Assembly: GCF_900560745.1 (NCBI RefSeq)
Contig: NZ_LR025085.1
Location: 124,001-188,000 of the forward strand
Origin: Buchnera aphidicola (Cinara strobi)
Lineage (GTDB): Bacteria; Pseudomonadota; Gammaproteobacteria; Enterobacterales; Enterobacteriaceae
Direction: 5' to 3'
DNA: 64,000 nt
Part shown: positions 50,639-60,966 of the stretch, piece by piece
How positions within the stretch are numbered: position 1 is the stretch's first letter
How the letters are laid out: every line of letters begins with the position of its first letter
The notes under the pieces: generated by a model
The model's database searches: none
Told to the model about the DNA's origin: nothing
The model's input: only the letters and a program-made list of their open reading frames with translations
Translations under genes and position numbers: made by a program

Positions 50639-50924
50639 TTTAGTATATAATTTATAGTAATAGTTATTTTTTTATTAAATCTCTATTTAGAGATGGTTTA
50701 TAATTTTCGAAGGGTTCAAAAAAATTTTTACTTTCTTTAGATATGAAAAACGATCTCAATAATATTATTATATTATGATATAATAATTAAAAATTAATAA
50801 GTGATAGATGGTTTATTGATTTTTTTAAAAATTAAATAATATTTTTTATTATAAGAAAAATAAGTTAAATAATATTATGATAACATATTTTTTTTTATTT
50901 TAATAATTAGAAAGGAAGGTAGTA

Positions 50925-51650
50925 ATGGATATTGCATTAATGAAAAATATGATTAAAGCTGGAGCACATTTTGGACATCAAACTCGATACTGGAATCCAA
51001 AAATGAAACCGTTTATTTTTGGAATAAAAAATAAAGTTCATATTATTAATTTAGAAAAAACAATACCTTTATTACAATCAGCTATTAGATCTCTTCAAAA
51101 AACAATTAAATATAACGGAAAAATTCTTTTTGTAGGAACTAAGCGAGCAGCTAGTCCAGCGATAAAATCAGTTGCGTTATCCTGTAACCAATTTTATGTA
51201 AATCGTCGTTGGTTAGGTGGAATGTTAACAAACTGGAAAACTGTTAGACAGTCAATAAATAAATTAAAGGATTTAGAGAAACAATCTACTGATGGAACAT
51301 TTGAAAAATTAACTAAAAAAGAAGTATTACTTCGAATACGATTATTAGATAAATTAGAAAATAGTTTAGGTGGAATTAAAAATATGGGTGGGTTACCAGA
51401 TGCTATTTTTGTTGTAGATGCTTCACATGAACATATTGCGATACGGGAAGCAAATCATTTGGGTATCCCTGTTTTTGCTATTGTAGATACTAATTCTAGT
51501 CCGGAAGGAGTAAATTATGTAATACCTGGAAATGATGATGCTGTTCGATCTATTAATCTTTATTTTGGAATGATTTCTCATGCATTATTAACATGTTATC
51601 GAGAAAAAACTGAATCGTTTCTTTTAAAAAAGAGATTTCAAGAATCATAA
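50925..51650 (+). CDS. rpsB: 30S ribosomal protein S2
   Basis: Structural protein of the small subunit. It has 241 residues, the E. coli length. Signatures [66 protein letters not shown] and [19 protein letters not shown] are all clear. It has a strong ribosome-binding site (AGAAAGGAAGG). It leads the translation cluster rpsB-tsf-pyrH-frr. A hairpin about 230 bases upstream could belong to a leader, but I cannot show S2 autoregulation. Confidence 0.98.
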   Translation: MDIALMKNMIKAGAHFGHQTRYWNPKMKPFIFGIKNKVHIINLEKTIPLLQSAIRSLQKTIKYNGKILFVGTKRAASPAIKSVALSCNQFYVNRRWLGGMLTNWKTVRQSINKLKDLEKQSTDGTFEKLTKKEVLLRIRLLDKLENSLGGIKNMGGLPDAIFVVDASHEHIAIREANHLGIPVFAIVDTNSSPEGVNYVIPGNDDAVRSINLYFGMISHALLTCYREKTESFLLKKRFQES

Positions 51651-51701
51651 TTTTAAATTATTAAAATATGTATATTAAGTTAACTTTAGGTAATAAATAT
51701 T

Positions 51702-52511
51702 ATGGTAACTTCAATAAAACTTATTAAAGAATTACGAATGAAAACTGGGTCAGGTTTTTTAGAATGTAAAGTAGCGTTACAGAAGTCTAATGGAAACTTG
51801 GCTCATGCTATTGATTATTTAAGAACTGCTGGAGCGTGTTTAGCTGAAAGAAAAATATTACGTAAAACTAAATTTGGTCGAATATTTCTATACCAACAAT
51901 CGAATCTAGGTGTTTTATTAGAATTAAATTCTGAAACTGATTTTGTTTCTAGTAACAAAGAGTTTGAGAATTTTGGACAAATGATTATTGATTTTGCTGG
52001 ATCTAATAATTTATTTGATATAGAAAAATTAAATAATTTTTTTGAACAAAAAAAGATTTTATTAATTTCAAAATTTTCTGAAAATATTGTGATTCGTAGA
52101 ATTCAATATTTAACAGGTAATATGATTACATCATACATGCATTTAGGAAAAATTGGAGTTATTTTGTCAGGAACTAATTCATTGAATTCTTGTAGTCAAA
52201 AAAAACATTTTAAATATGTAGCTATGCATATTGCCGCAACTAATCCTCGGTATTTATCTGAGACTGATATTCCTTCAGATATTATGATTCGAGAAAAAAA
52301 TATTCAATCTCAAATCGCCGAAAAAACCGGAAAAAATCCTACTGTTTTACAGGCAATTATTCAAGGTCGAATGAATAAATTTATTAATGAAATTTCATTG
52401 ATTCGTCAAAGTTTTATAAAAAATCCGAAGATAACAGTAGGTGAATATTTAAAAAAACATAGATTATCGATAAATTCATTTATACGTTTTCAGGTTAGTG
52501 AAAAGATATAA
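51702..52511 (+). CDS. tsf: Elongation factor Ts
   Basis: Guanine-nucleotide exchange factor for EF-Tu. It has 269 residues (E. coli 283). N-terminal UBA-like signature ELRMKTGSGFLECKVALQKS, and the EF-Tu-contact TDF motif in LLELNSETDFVSSNKEF. HIAATNPRYLSE aligns with the E. coli core domain. It follows rpsB by 51 bases; no clear attenuator hairpin separates them. Confidence 0.97.
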   Translation: MVTSIKLIKELRMKTGSGFLECKVALQKSNGNLAHAIDYLRTAGACLAERKILRKTKFGRIFLYQQSNLGVLLELNSETDFVSSNKEFENFGQMIIDFAGSNNLFDIEKLNNFFEQKKILLISKFSENIVIRRIQYLTGNMITSYMHLGKIGVILSGTNSLNSCSQKKHFKYVAMHIAATNPRYLSETDIPSDIMIREKNIQSQIAEKTGKNPTVLQAIIQGRMNKFINEISLIRQSFIKNPKITVGEYLKKHRLSINSFIRFQVSEKI

Positions 52512-52623
52512 TATTTTATAAATATGAATAATGTTAATATTTATATTCTATATGAATTTTTCGTTTTTTGATCTCAGCTAGTATAGAGATTTTTATTTAT
52601 ATGAACAAAACTGGTATATTTTT

Positions 52624-53352
52624 ATGTATAAATCAAAAAAAAATAAATATAATAGAATTTTATTAAAAATTAGCGGTGAGTTTTTAAAAAGTTCAAACGA
52701 GAGTGGTATCAATTTTCTTTTTTTAAAAAATTTAATATCACAAATAAAACTATTAGTAAAATTGGGAATTCAAGTTGGTTTAGTTGTTGGTGGTGGTAAT
52801 TTATTTCGTGGATCTGATTTAGAAAAGATAGGTATGCGACGAGCTGTCTCTGATCAGATTGGAATGTTATCTACTGTTATAAATGCATTATCGATTTATG
52901 AAATTATGAAAAGAATGAATTGTCAGTCTAGAATTTTTTCGTCAACTACTATAGGTGGGATTTGTGAAAAATATAGATTAGATGATGTGAATCAAGCATT
53001 AGAAAATAATTGCGTTGTTTTATTTTGTTTTGGTTTAGGAGTTCCTTTTTTTACTACGGATTCTTCTGCGTGTGTACATGGGATTGCTATAAAAGCAGAT
53101 ATTTTTTTAAAAGGAACTAAAGTAGACGGAGTTTATTCATCAGATCCGAATATTAATGAATCAGCTACGATATATCATCAATTAAAATATAAAGATTTAA
53201 TTAATAAAGAATTAAATGTTATGGATTATACGTCGTTAATTTTAGCTAGTCAACATAAATTGCCAATTTTGGTATTTAACATGAGTAATCCGAAAATTTT
53301 ATATGAAATTCTTTTAGAATCGCGCCAAGTTGGTACTTTAATTACGGAATAA
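52624..53352 (+). CDS. pyrH: Uridylate kinase
   Basis: Phosphorylates UMP to UDP. It has 242 residues (E. coli 241). Amino-acid-kinase motifs: RILLKISGEFL, VGLVVGGGNLFRG, ADIFLKGTKVDGVYSSDP, and FFTTDSSACVHGIAIKAD. The glycine-rich AGTGNPFF region reads FGLGVPFF. Third gene of the rpsB-tsf-pyrH-frr cluster. Confidence 0.97.
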   Translation: MYKSKKNKYNRILLKISGEFLKSSNESGINFLFLKNLISQIKLLVKLGIQVGLVVGGGNLFRGSDLEKIGMRRAVSDQIGMLSTVINALSIYEIMKRMNCQSRIFSSTTIGGICEKYRLDDVNQALENNCVVLFCFGLGVPFFTTDSSACVHGIAIKADIFLKGTKVDGVYSSDPNINESATIYHQLKYKDLINKELNVMDYTSLILASQHKLPILVFNMSNPKILYEILLESRQVGTLITE

Positions 53353-53407
53353 ATTGTCCGTTTTTATTATATTTATTTTGAAATGTATGATATGAGAGTA
53401 AAATATT

Positions 53408-53965
53408 ATGATAAATATTTTAAAAGAGCGTGTTTATATTCAAATGAACAAATGTTTTCTTTTATTTCAAAAAGATTTAAATAAAGTACGTACTAATCAA
53501 ATTTCTCCAGCTTTATTAGATTCGATTTATATAGATTACTATGGAGTGTCGACTGTTTTAAAAAAAATATCTAATATTATTGTAGAAAATAATACTACAT
53601 TAAAAATTACTTTATTTGATATATCTCAAAAAAGTGCTGTTGAAAAAGCTATTAGAAATTCTAATCTTGGGTTAAACCCAGTTTCTCTTGATTCAGATAT
53701 TCGTGTTCAAGTTCCGAATTTAACTGAAGATCGGAGAAAAGATTTAATTAAAATTATTTTTAATGATGCAGAAAATTCTCGTATCTCTGTTAGAAAAATA
53801 AGACGAGAAGCTAATGATCAGTTAAAAAAATTCCTCAAAATAGGTGATATAACTCAGGATATAGAGAAAGAAACAAAAAAAAACATTCAACAAAATACTA
53901 ATTTTTTTATTAAAAAAATTAATGATCTTGTTAAATTAAAAGAAAAAGAGTTATTAACTATATAA
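53408..53965 (+). CDS. frr: Ribosome recycling factor
   Basis: Splits post-termination ribosomes together with EF-G. It has 185 residues, the E. coli length. [56 protein letters not shown] and [15 protein letters not shown] match domains I and II. It ends the cluster that begins at rpsB. In E. coli dxr, uppS (ispU) and other genes follow before bamA; here only about 275 bases do. Confidence 0.97.
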   Translation: MINILKERVYIQMNKCFLLFQKDLNKVRTNQISPALLDSIYIDYYGVSTVLKKISNIIVENNTTLKITLFDISQKSAVEKAIRNSNLGLNPVSLDSDIRVQVPNLTEDRRKDLIKIIFNDAENSRISVRKIRREANDQLKKFLKIGDITQDIEKETKKNIQQNTNFFIKKINDLVKLKEKELLTI

Positions 53966-54241
53966 GAATATTTTAGAATAGATTATTATTAATAATTTTT
54001 TTATATATATAATTCACAATGAAATTTTTTTTAATAAATATTAGTTTTTAATAAATACTGATTTTTTAAATACCTAATTAACGTAAAATTAAATTTTATT
54101 TTCTTATCTAATAGCTTATATTTAGGGAAATTTGGTATATACCGATGATGTTGAATAGTAAATTTATTACTTTTTAAAATAATTTTATTGATATATTTTT
54201 TTTTAAATTTTTTATTGTATAAGGAGGATAATTTTAAATGT

Positions 54242-56671
54242 ATGTTATTTAAAAAATTTTTTTTTGTAAGTTTTTTATTTTTTTCTACTTTTGCCTCAGC
54301 CACTAATATAGATAATATGCATCGGATTTCAATACACGGAATTCAGAATATCCCTTCTCAAAAAATACTACAGATTTTAAATCATAGTTCTTTACGAAAA
54401 AATATACAGAATAACGCTGTAAAAAACATAAATTATTTATTTAATACGAAAAATTTTACTAATATACGTTTGGTAAAAAAAAATAATAAATTGATTGCTT
54501 TTTTAAAGGAATCCCCTTTTGTTGAAAAAATTAGTTTTAGTGGAAACCATTCTTTTTCAAATGAATATATAGATCAACTTTTACAGAAGTTTAATATTCA
54601 AGATAAAATTTTTCTTAATTTATATGATTTTAAAAATTTTTTATTTTTATTAAATAAAAAATATGAGAATAAAGGATATTTTAATGTAAAATATGATTTA
54701 CAAAAAACTTTATTATCTAAAAATACTATAAATATAAAAATTATAATTTCTGAAAATTCTAGATCTTCAGTTGTAAAATTTAATATTTATGGAAATAAAT
54801 ATTTTTCTAAAAATAAATTATTGACGAGTTTATTTTACTGTAATAGAAGTTTATTCTATAATAATTTTATACTGCAACCCTACGATGGTTTTAAATTTAA
54901 GAAGTTATTAATAGATTTAAGAAAATTTTATATTGATCATGGATATTTAGACTTTAAAATTAAGGAAATAAAAAAAATTTATTCAAAAGATAAAAAAAAA
55001 ATCAATATATATATTAATATTCATGAAGGAGAGAAGTATTTTATAAAAAACCTTTTTATTTATAATAAAAATAAAAATTGTTTTAATAAAAATATTAATG
55101 AAGTGATAAAATCCTTTAAGGGATCTCCACTTAATAATCAGAATATTAGTACAATAAAAAATAAAATAGAAGATATTTTTTTAAAATTAGGGTTTCCAAA
55201 TATATCTGTATCATTACATGTAGATGTTGATCGAAATAATAAGAAGGTTTTTCTTTATACCTTAATCACTTTAAAAAAACGATATTTTATTGATAAAATA
55301 TCCTTTTCGGGAAATAAGTATTTATCTCAAAGATTATTAAAAAATATATTTAATCATAATTCTAGATGTTTTTTTGATAAACAATCTATTAAAGATGTAT
55401 GTTACCATTTATTTGAAACAGATTTATTTCAATTTATTAAAGTACATATAACGAAAAAATTAGGAAGTATAAATGATGTAAATGTTAATTATGTTATTCA
55501 AGAAAATTCAAAAACTAAAAATGTTAATATGTCTACTAATTATGATCCAAATAGAGGTTTTTTATTAAAATTTATTTTTTTAGAAAAAAATATTTTTAAA
55601 AGTGGGAATGAATTTTATTTAGATATTTTAAAAAATTTTGTAGACACTAATATAAAGTTACATTTATTAAAACCGTTAGGATTATTTAAGAGATTTGTTT
55701 TAAAATCAGATGCTTTTTTAAATATTTTAAGGAATAGTAGTCATCTTCCTCATAATTTTGCTAATAAAGTTTTTGGTTGTTGTACTTCTCTTTATACTCC
55801 TACAATACGAAATAAAACTCTAGCTTTATCTTGTGGATATGAAAATATCAGGATTGTAAATATTATTCCCCATGTTTCGTTATTTCGATATTTATCTTCA
55901 TTATCAAAAAATCCTTTTTCAAGACGTATAAAAAATAATTTTTTTATTAATGATTTTTTCATTAAATATATATTTGATTTTAATAATATCATTGAAAAAG
56001 GTTTCTATAAAAAAGGAATGCATATGAAACTTATAGGAAAGTTCATGTTGCCATTTTCTGATAATTTTTATCATAAAATTTTTTTTAATTTAGATCAATA
56101 TGTTCCTATAAGAAGTATTTTTAATGCAATTTTTCATAATCATTTAGAAGTTGGAACCGGTTTTTCTTCAGGATTTCGCCTTTTTCCATTGTATGAAAAT
56201 TACAAATTTTTTAATAGTTCATTAAAGAGTGGTTTCAAAGATAATTTTATAGGACCTGTAGCAATTTATTATAAATTTATTCCTTATATAAATTCAAATA
56301 AAAATAGGACATCTATTTTAAAATTTTATCCTTCTACTGATTTTATTGGTGGAAATATGATGATTCATGCAAATATGGAGTTATTATTCCCTACTTTTAA
56401 ATTATTTAAAAGGCTTTTTCGTTTTTTTCAGGCCGGTTGTTTTTTAGATGCTATAAATATTTGGGATACTCAATGGAAAAATAGTATTTCATTATTTTCA
56501 CTTCATGAAACAGAAAATTTTAACAATCCTAGCAATACTTACATATCTACTGGTATATTTATACGTTGGCTTTCTTTTTTAGGGCCTATCACATTTGTAT
56601 TTTCGAACCCCTTGCTTCCTAAAGATATTCCTAATCGATTTATAAATAAATTTGATGTGAATTTTACTTAA
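54242..56671 (+). CDS. bamA: Outer-membrane protein assembly factor BamA, loop-6 motif altered
   Basis: Omp85 protein inserting beta-barrels into the outer membrane. Starting at ATG 54242 gives a clean signal peptide MLFKKFFFVSFLFFSTFASA and 809 residues (E. coli 810); the frame is open to 54188 without homology. Five POTRA repeats follow (for example VEKISFSGNHSFSNEYIDQL and IDKISFSGNKYLSQRLLKNI), then a barrel from about residue 420 with GNMMIHANMELLFPTFKLF and FIRWLSFLGPITFVFSNPL. The near-universal loop-6 motif VRGF, in E. coli SSTVRGFQSNTIGP, reads SSLKSGFKDNFIGP: the arginine position (residue 663) is Ser. The last strand ends VNFT instead of in an aromatic residue. AAGGAGG lies 14 bases upstream. 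Confidence 0.93.
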   Translation: MLFKKFFFVSFLFFSTFASATNIDNMHRISIHGIQNIPSQKILQILNHSSLRKNIQNNAVKNINYLFNTKNFTNIRLVKKNNKLIAFLKESPFVEKISFSGNHSFSNEYIDQLLQKFNIQDKIFLNLYDFKNFLFLLNKKYENKGYFNVKYDLQKTLLSKNTINIKIIISENSRSSVVKFNIYGNKYFSKNKLLTSLFYCNRSLFYNNFILQPYDGFKFKKLLIDLRKFYIDHGYLDFKIKEIKKIYSKDKKKINIYINIHEGEKYFIKNLFIYNKNKNCFNKNINEVIKSFKGSPLNNQNISTIKNKIEDIFLKLGFPNISVSLHVDVDRNNKKVFLYTLITLKKRYFIDKISFSGNKYLSQRLLKNIFNHNSRCFFDKQSIKDVCYHLFETDLFQFIKVHITKKLGSINDVNVNYVIQENSKTKNVNMSTNYDPNRGFLLKFIFLEKNIFKSGNEFYLDILKNFVDTNIKLHLLKPLGLFKRFVLKSDAFLNILRNSSHLPHNFANKVFGCCTSLYTPTIRNKTLALSCGYENIRIVNIIPHVSLFRYLSSLSKNPFSRRIKNNFFINDFFIKYIFDFNNIIEKGFYKKGMHMKLIGKFMLPFSDNFYHKIFFNLDQYVPIRSIFNAIFHNHLEVGTGFSSGFRLFPLYENYKFFNSSLKSGFKDNFIGPVAIYYKFIPYINSNKNRTSILKFYPSTDFIGGNMMIHANMELLFPTFKLFKRLFRFFQAGCFLDAINIWDTQWKNSISLFSLHETENFNNPSNTYISTGIFIRWLSFLGPITFVFSNPLLPKDIPNRFINKFDVNFT

Positions 56672-56739
56672 GAGTTTTTATAATTTACTGTTTTTTAAAA
56701 AATACTTTTTATCCATCAAATAGATTTAGAGACTTCATA

Positions 56740-57198
56740 ATGATAAATTTAATAAATAAAAACAATATTTTTAATATCAGTGATATTTTAAAGATTTTGC
56801 CGCATCGTTTTCCCTTTATTTTAATTGATAAAATATTGGATTATAAAAAAAAAATTTATATAAAAGCTTTAAAAAATATTACTGCAAATGATTTTTTTTT
56901 TATGGGCCATTTTCCAAAAAATTTTATTTTCCCTGGTATATTAATGGTAGAATCAATTGCACAAGTAAGCAGTTTATTGCTTTTATTTCATGAAAAAAAT
57001 CAGTTTTTAAAGAAAAAAAAGCTTTCATTATCAAGTATAAAAAATACTCGTTTTATACATCCAGTATATCCTGGGGATCAAATGTTAATAGAGGTTTTTT
57101 TAAAAAAGAAATTGTTTAATTTTTATTTTTTTGATGGTTCTATTATAGTAGATAATATTGTTATTTGTAAATCAACAATTTCTTTATCATTTTTTTAA
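56740..57198 (+). CDS. fabZ: 3-hydroxyacyl-ACP dehydratase FabZ
   Basis: Dehydrates 3-hydroxyacyl-ACP in fatty-acid elongation. It has 152 residues (E. coli 151). Hot-dog fold with ILPHRFPFILIDKILD, the catalytic His in FFMGHFPKNFIFPGIL and catalytic Glu in MVESIAQVSSLL, and PGDQMLIEV. In E. coli it sits between lpxD and lpxA in the bamA-dnaE block; here the lpx genes and skp are gone and fabZ alone remains, consistent with lipid A loss at this locus. Confidence 0.95.
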   Translation: MINLINKNNIFNISDILKILPHRFPFILIDKILDYKKKIYIKALKNITANDFFFMGHFPKNFIFPGILMVESIAQVSSLLLLFHEKNQFLKKKKLSLSSIKNTRFIHPVYPGDQMLIEVFLKKKLFNFYFFDGSIIVDNIVICKSTISLSFF

Positions 57199-57368
57199 TT
57201 TTTTTAGGTAATTTATATTTCATATATTGTTTTTTAAAAAAAATATGATTGAGTAGATTTTTAAAAATAAAATAAATTGTTATTTTTATATAGTATTTTT
57301 TTATTTACGATTACATATTTTTAATTTTTTATAATATTTTATATTATCATTTTAGGTTATATATACGT

Positions 57369-60300
57369 ATGAATAGTTTTGTACATATACGATCGCATAG
57401 CGATTTTTCTATGATTGATGGGTTAGTGAAACCTGAAAAGCTAATAGAATGTGCTAAAAAAATGAATATGATGTCATTAGGTATGACTGATGTAAATAAT
57501 TTACATGGTGTTATTAAATTTTATTCTTCTGCTTGTAGATTAGGGATTAAACCGATAATTGGAATAGATGTTCTTGTATCATCACAGATAATTGATAATT
57601 TTAATCATAACTTAACATTATTAGCTTTAGATAATAAAGGTTATAACAATATAATAGAGTTATTGTCTGAATCGTATCAATCAGGGTATGATGATCGCGG
57701 TTTAGTAATAAAAATGAATCATTTATTGTGTTTTAAGAAGGGTTTATTGATTTTATCTGGAGGAATGTCTGGTGATATCGGTAAATGTATTTTTGACAAT
57801 GATATAGATTCATTAAATCGCTGTATTGTTTTTTATAAAAAATATTTTCCTAATAAATTTTATTTAGAAATTTCTAGATTAGAAAAGCCTTATGAAGAAG
57901 AATATATTAGATATATTAAGTATATTTCTAGTATTCATTCTATACCAGTTGTTGCTACTAATGAGGTTTTATTTTTAAAATCGGATGATTTCAATGTGCA
58001 TAAAATTAAAGTAGCTGTTTATAAAAAACAAACTATCATGGATAAAAAATTTATATATCCATATACTAAGAATCAATTTTTTAAAAGTCAACAAGATATG
58101 ATCAGAATATTTAGTGATTTTCCTGAATCAATTATTAATGGTCTTGAGTTAGTTAAGAGATGTAATGTTATTATTCCTTCTGGTTCTTATTTTTTACCAA
58201 TATTTCCTACAGGGTCATTGGACCCATATAATTTTTTTGTTCAGAAATCTATAAAAGGTTTAAAAATACGTTTGCGAGATATATTTCCTGATAAAAAAAA
58301 AAGAAATAAAATAAAAAAAATATATTTTTCTAGACTTAGATATGAATTATTGATTATAAAAAAAATGGGTTTTGTTAGTTACTTTCTTATTGTAATGGAA
58401 TTTATTCAATGGGCGAAAATTAATGATATACCAGTAGGACCTGGAAGGGGATCCGGATCTGGATCTTTAGTTGCATTTTCACTTAATATTACTGAAATTG
58501 ATCCTTTACAATTTGATTTATTATTTGAAAGATTTTTAAATCCTGATCGTGTTTCTTTACCAGATTTTGATATTGATTTTTGTATGGATAAAAGAGATTT
58601 AGTAATTGATCATGTTTCTAGAAAATATGGTAAAAAATCTGTTGCTCAAATAGTAACATTTGGAACTATGGCTGCAAAGGCTGTAATACGCGATGTTGGA
58701 CGTGTTCTTGGTTATCCTTATGGTTTAATAAATAAAATTTCTAAATTAGTTCCTTTGGATTCAAAAATGAATTTAAAAAAAGCATTTTCTATACAAAAAG
58801 AATTAATAGATTTATATCATCATAACCATGATATAAAAAAATTAATTGATATTGCTAAAAAACTGGAAGGTGTAACACGTAATATTGGGAAACATGCAGG
58901 GGGAGTAGTTATTGCTCCTACTAAATTATCTGATTTTGTTCCAATTATCTGTGATTCTTTTGGTTCTAATCAAATAACACAATTTGATAAAAATGATATT
59001 GAGTATGTTGGATTAGTAAAATTTGATTTTTTAGGCTTAAAGACTTTAACAATGATTGATTCAACTATTAAGATGATTAACAAGACAAATAGGTTTTATA
59101 AAAAAAAAGAATTATGTCTTAACAAAATTAATCTTAGTGATAAAAAAAGTTTTTTATTACTAAATAAATCTGAAACTACATCTATTTTTCAGTTAGAATC
59201 TATTGGTATGAGAAGTTTAATTAAACGATTAAAACCAGACTCATTTGAAGACATTATTGCATTAGTAGCGTTATATCGACCAGGCCCGTTGCAATCAGGA
59301 ATGGTCGATAACTTTATTAATCGTAAGCATGGATATGAAGTTATTTCCTACCCAGATTCTAAATGGCAACATAAATTATTAAAACCAATTTTAAAATCAA
59401 CATATGGAATTGTTGTATATCAAGAGCAAGTTATGAAAATTGCTCAAACTTTATCTAATTTTTCACCTAGTGAAGCAGATATTTTAAGAAGAGCTATGGC
59501 AAAAAAAAATCCTAAAGAAATGGCTCAACAAAGAAAACTATTTCAATTAGGAGCAGTTAATAATTTCATTTGCCCTAATTTATCAAAAAAAATATTTGAT
59601 TTATTAGAGAAATTTTCTGCATACGGGTTTAATAAATCCCATTCGACTACTTACGCTTTATTAGCGTATCAAACGTTGTGGTTAAAAGCAAATTATGCTC
59701 CTGAGTTTATGGCATCAGCTATGACTTTAGATATGACAAATACTAATAAAATTGTTAACTTAATTTATGATTCTCGTCGTATGAAATTAAAGATTATTCC
59801 TCCTAATATTAATATTAGTTATTATTCATTTTCTGTTAATTCAAAAAGAGAAATAATTTATGGATTAGGAGCGATTAAAGGATTAGGGAAAGCATCTATT
59901 GATATTATCATTTCGGAAAGAAGAAATAATAGTGCACCTTTTACTAGTTTTTTAGATCTTTGTGTTCGATTATGTTCAAAAAAAATAACACGACATATTT
60001 TTGAAATATTAGTTATGTCAGGAACATGTGATTGCTTTAAAGTATGTAGGATAAAGTTGTTTCAGAATATTGAATACTTTATGAAAGTAGCTAAACAAAA
60101 AATTATAGAAAAAGAATCACAACAAAATGATTTATTTCAATTTAATGATTTTTTATCATCCGAATATTTAATACTAAATAATAATACAAGTAATTTTGAT
60201 AATTTAAAATTTTATCATTTATTTTTAAAAACTTTAAAATGGGAAAAAGAAACGTTAGGATTATATTTAACTGGACATCCGATTAAAAATTTTTTAAATG

Positions 60301-60881
60301 AAATTTCTTATTATACTAATGGAGTAACATTGAATCAGTGTGTTTTAAAGAATCAGACTTGTAGTATAGTATTAGCTGGAATGGTATTTGCGATAAAAAT
60401 AGCTTTTACAAAGAAAAGAAAGAAATTTTATATTATTACTTTAGATGATTCATATAGTCGATTAGATGTATTTTTTTTCACTAATACTCATAGTAAAATA
60501 GATTTTTTATTTAATCAAGATAATATGATTGTAGTGTTGCAAGGGAAAATATCGTTTGATTCTTTTACTTATCGGTCTAGAGTATTAGTGAATAAAATAT
60601 ATAATCTTGAAAAAATTAGATCTAAAAAAGTTCGTAGAATTAAAATTTTTATTAAAAATCAATATTTTCAGAATTATAACATATTTGATTTATTGAATAA
60701 TTACCTACAGAATAGAGTAAAAAAGGGAGATGTAGTTGTTTGTTTTCTTGCTCGTAAAAAAAAATATATGAACCATAAATTATTTAACTCCATATATACT
60801 ATATATCCCGATAATAATTTTTTAAATTATTTAAAAATTTTTTCAAAAAAAATAATAATAAAATTAAATTTTTTTAAATAA
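57369..60881 (+). CDS. dnaE: DNA polymerase III alpha subunit
   Basis: Replicative polymerase. It has 1170 residues (E. coli 1160). PHP domain RSHSDFSMIDGLVKPEKL at the N-terminus; palm motifs PVGPGRGSGSGSLVAFSL and LPDFDIDFCMDKRD with the two catalytic aspartates; then VTFGTMAAKAVIRDVGRVLG, NIGKHAGGVVIAP, ALYRPGPLQSGMVDNFI and SAYGFNKSHSTTYALLAYQT. A beta-clamp-binding motif is visible as QNDLF (E. coli QADMF) in ESQQNDLFQFNDF. The C-terminal OB and tail region is strongly A/T-drifted. It is the downstream end of the bamA-fabZ-dnaE block. Confidence 0.98.
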   Translation: MNSFVHIRSHSDFSMIDGLVKPEKLIECAKKMNMMSLGMTDVNNLHGVIKFYSSACRLGIKPIIGIDVLVSSQIIDNFNHNLTLLALDNKGYNNIIELLSESYQSGYDDRGLVIKMNHLLCFKKGLLILSGGMSGDIGKCIFDNDIDSLNRCIVFYKKYFPNKFYLEISRLEKPYEEEYIRYIKYISSIHSIPVVATNEVLFLKSDDFNVHKIKVAVYKKQTIMDKKFIYPYTKNQFFKSQQDMIRIFSDFPESIINGLELVKRCNVIIPSGSYFLPIFPTGSLDPYNFFVQKSIKGLKIRLRDIFPDKKKRNKIKKIYFSRLRYELLIIKKMGFVSYFLIVMEFIQWAKINDIPVGPGRGSGSGSLVAFSLNITEIDPLQFDLLFERFLNPDRVSLPDFDIDFCMDKRDLVIDHVSRKYGKKSVAQIVTFGTMAAKAVIRDVGRVLGYPYGLINKISKLVPLDSKMNLKKAFSIQKELIDLYHHNHDIKKLIDIAKKLEGVTRNIGKHAGGVVIAPTKLSDFVPIICDSFGSNQITQFDKNDIEYVGLVKFDFLGLKTLTMIDSTIKMINKTNRFYKKKELCLNKINLSDKKSFLLLNKSETTSIFQLESIGMRSLIKRLKPDSFEDIIALVALYRPGPLQSGMVDNFINRKHGYEVISYPDSKWQHKLLKPILKSTYGIVVYQEQVMKIAQTLSNFSPSEADILRRAMAKKNPKEMAQQRKLFQLGAVNNFICPNLSKKIFDLLEKFSAYGFNKSHSTTYALLAYQTLWLKANYAPEFMASAMTLDMTNTNKIVNLIYDSRRMKLKIIPPNINISYYSFSVNSKREIIYGLGAIKGLGKASIDIIISERRNNSAPFTSFLDLCVRLCSKKITRHIFEILVMSGTCDCFKVCRIKLFQNIEYFMKVAKQKIIEKESQQNDLFQFNDFLSSEYLILNNNTSNFDNLKFYHLFLKTLKWEKETLGLYLTGHPIKNFLNEISYYTNGVTLNQCVLKNQTCSIVLAGMVFAIKIAFTKKRKKFYIITLDDSYSRLDVFFFTNTHSKIDFLFNQDNMIVVLQGKISFDSFTYRSRVLVNKIYNLEKIRSKKVRRIKIFIKNQYFQNYNIFDLLNNYLQNRVKKGDVVVCFLARKKKYMNHKLFNSIYTIYPDNNFLNYLKIFSKKIIIKLNFFK

Positions 60882-60924
60882 TCTTTTAATTTATAGATTT
60901 TTTTTAAATAATTCTAAATGAGAA

Positions 60925-60950
60925 GATATATTTTGTAAGAAATATCTTGA
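60925..60950 (+). terminator. Possible dnaE terminator
   Basis: Arms AAGATAT/ATATCTT with a 12-base loop, then GATTATTATTTTT on the plus strand, 44 bases past the dnaE stop and in the convergent gap with proS. Weak stem. Confidence 0.4.
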
Positions 60951-60966
60951 TTATTATTTTTAATAA

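Noticed and set aside
54031-54303. Minus-strand open frame of 90 codons between frr and bamA
   Set aside because: Lysine/asparagine-rich translation with no family signature; overlaps the bamA ribosome-binding site and signal peptide. Best explained as a chance frame in A/T-rich DNA.
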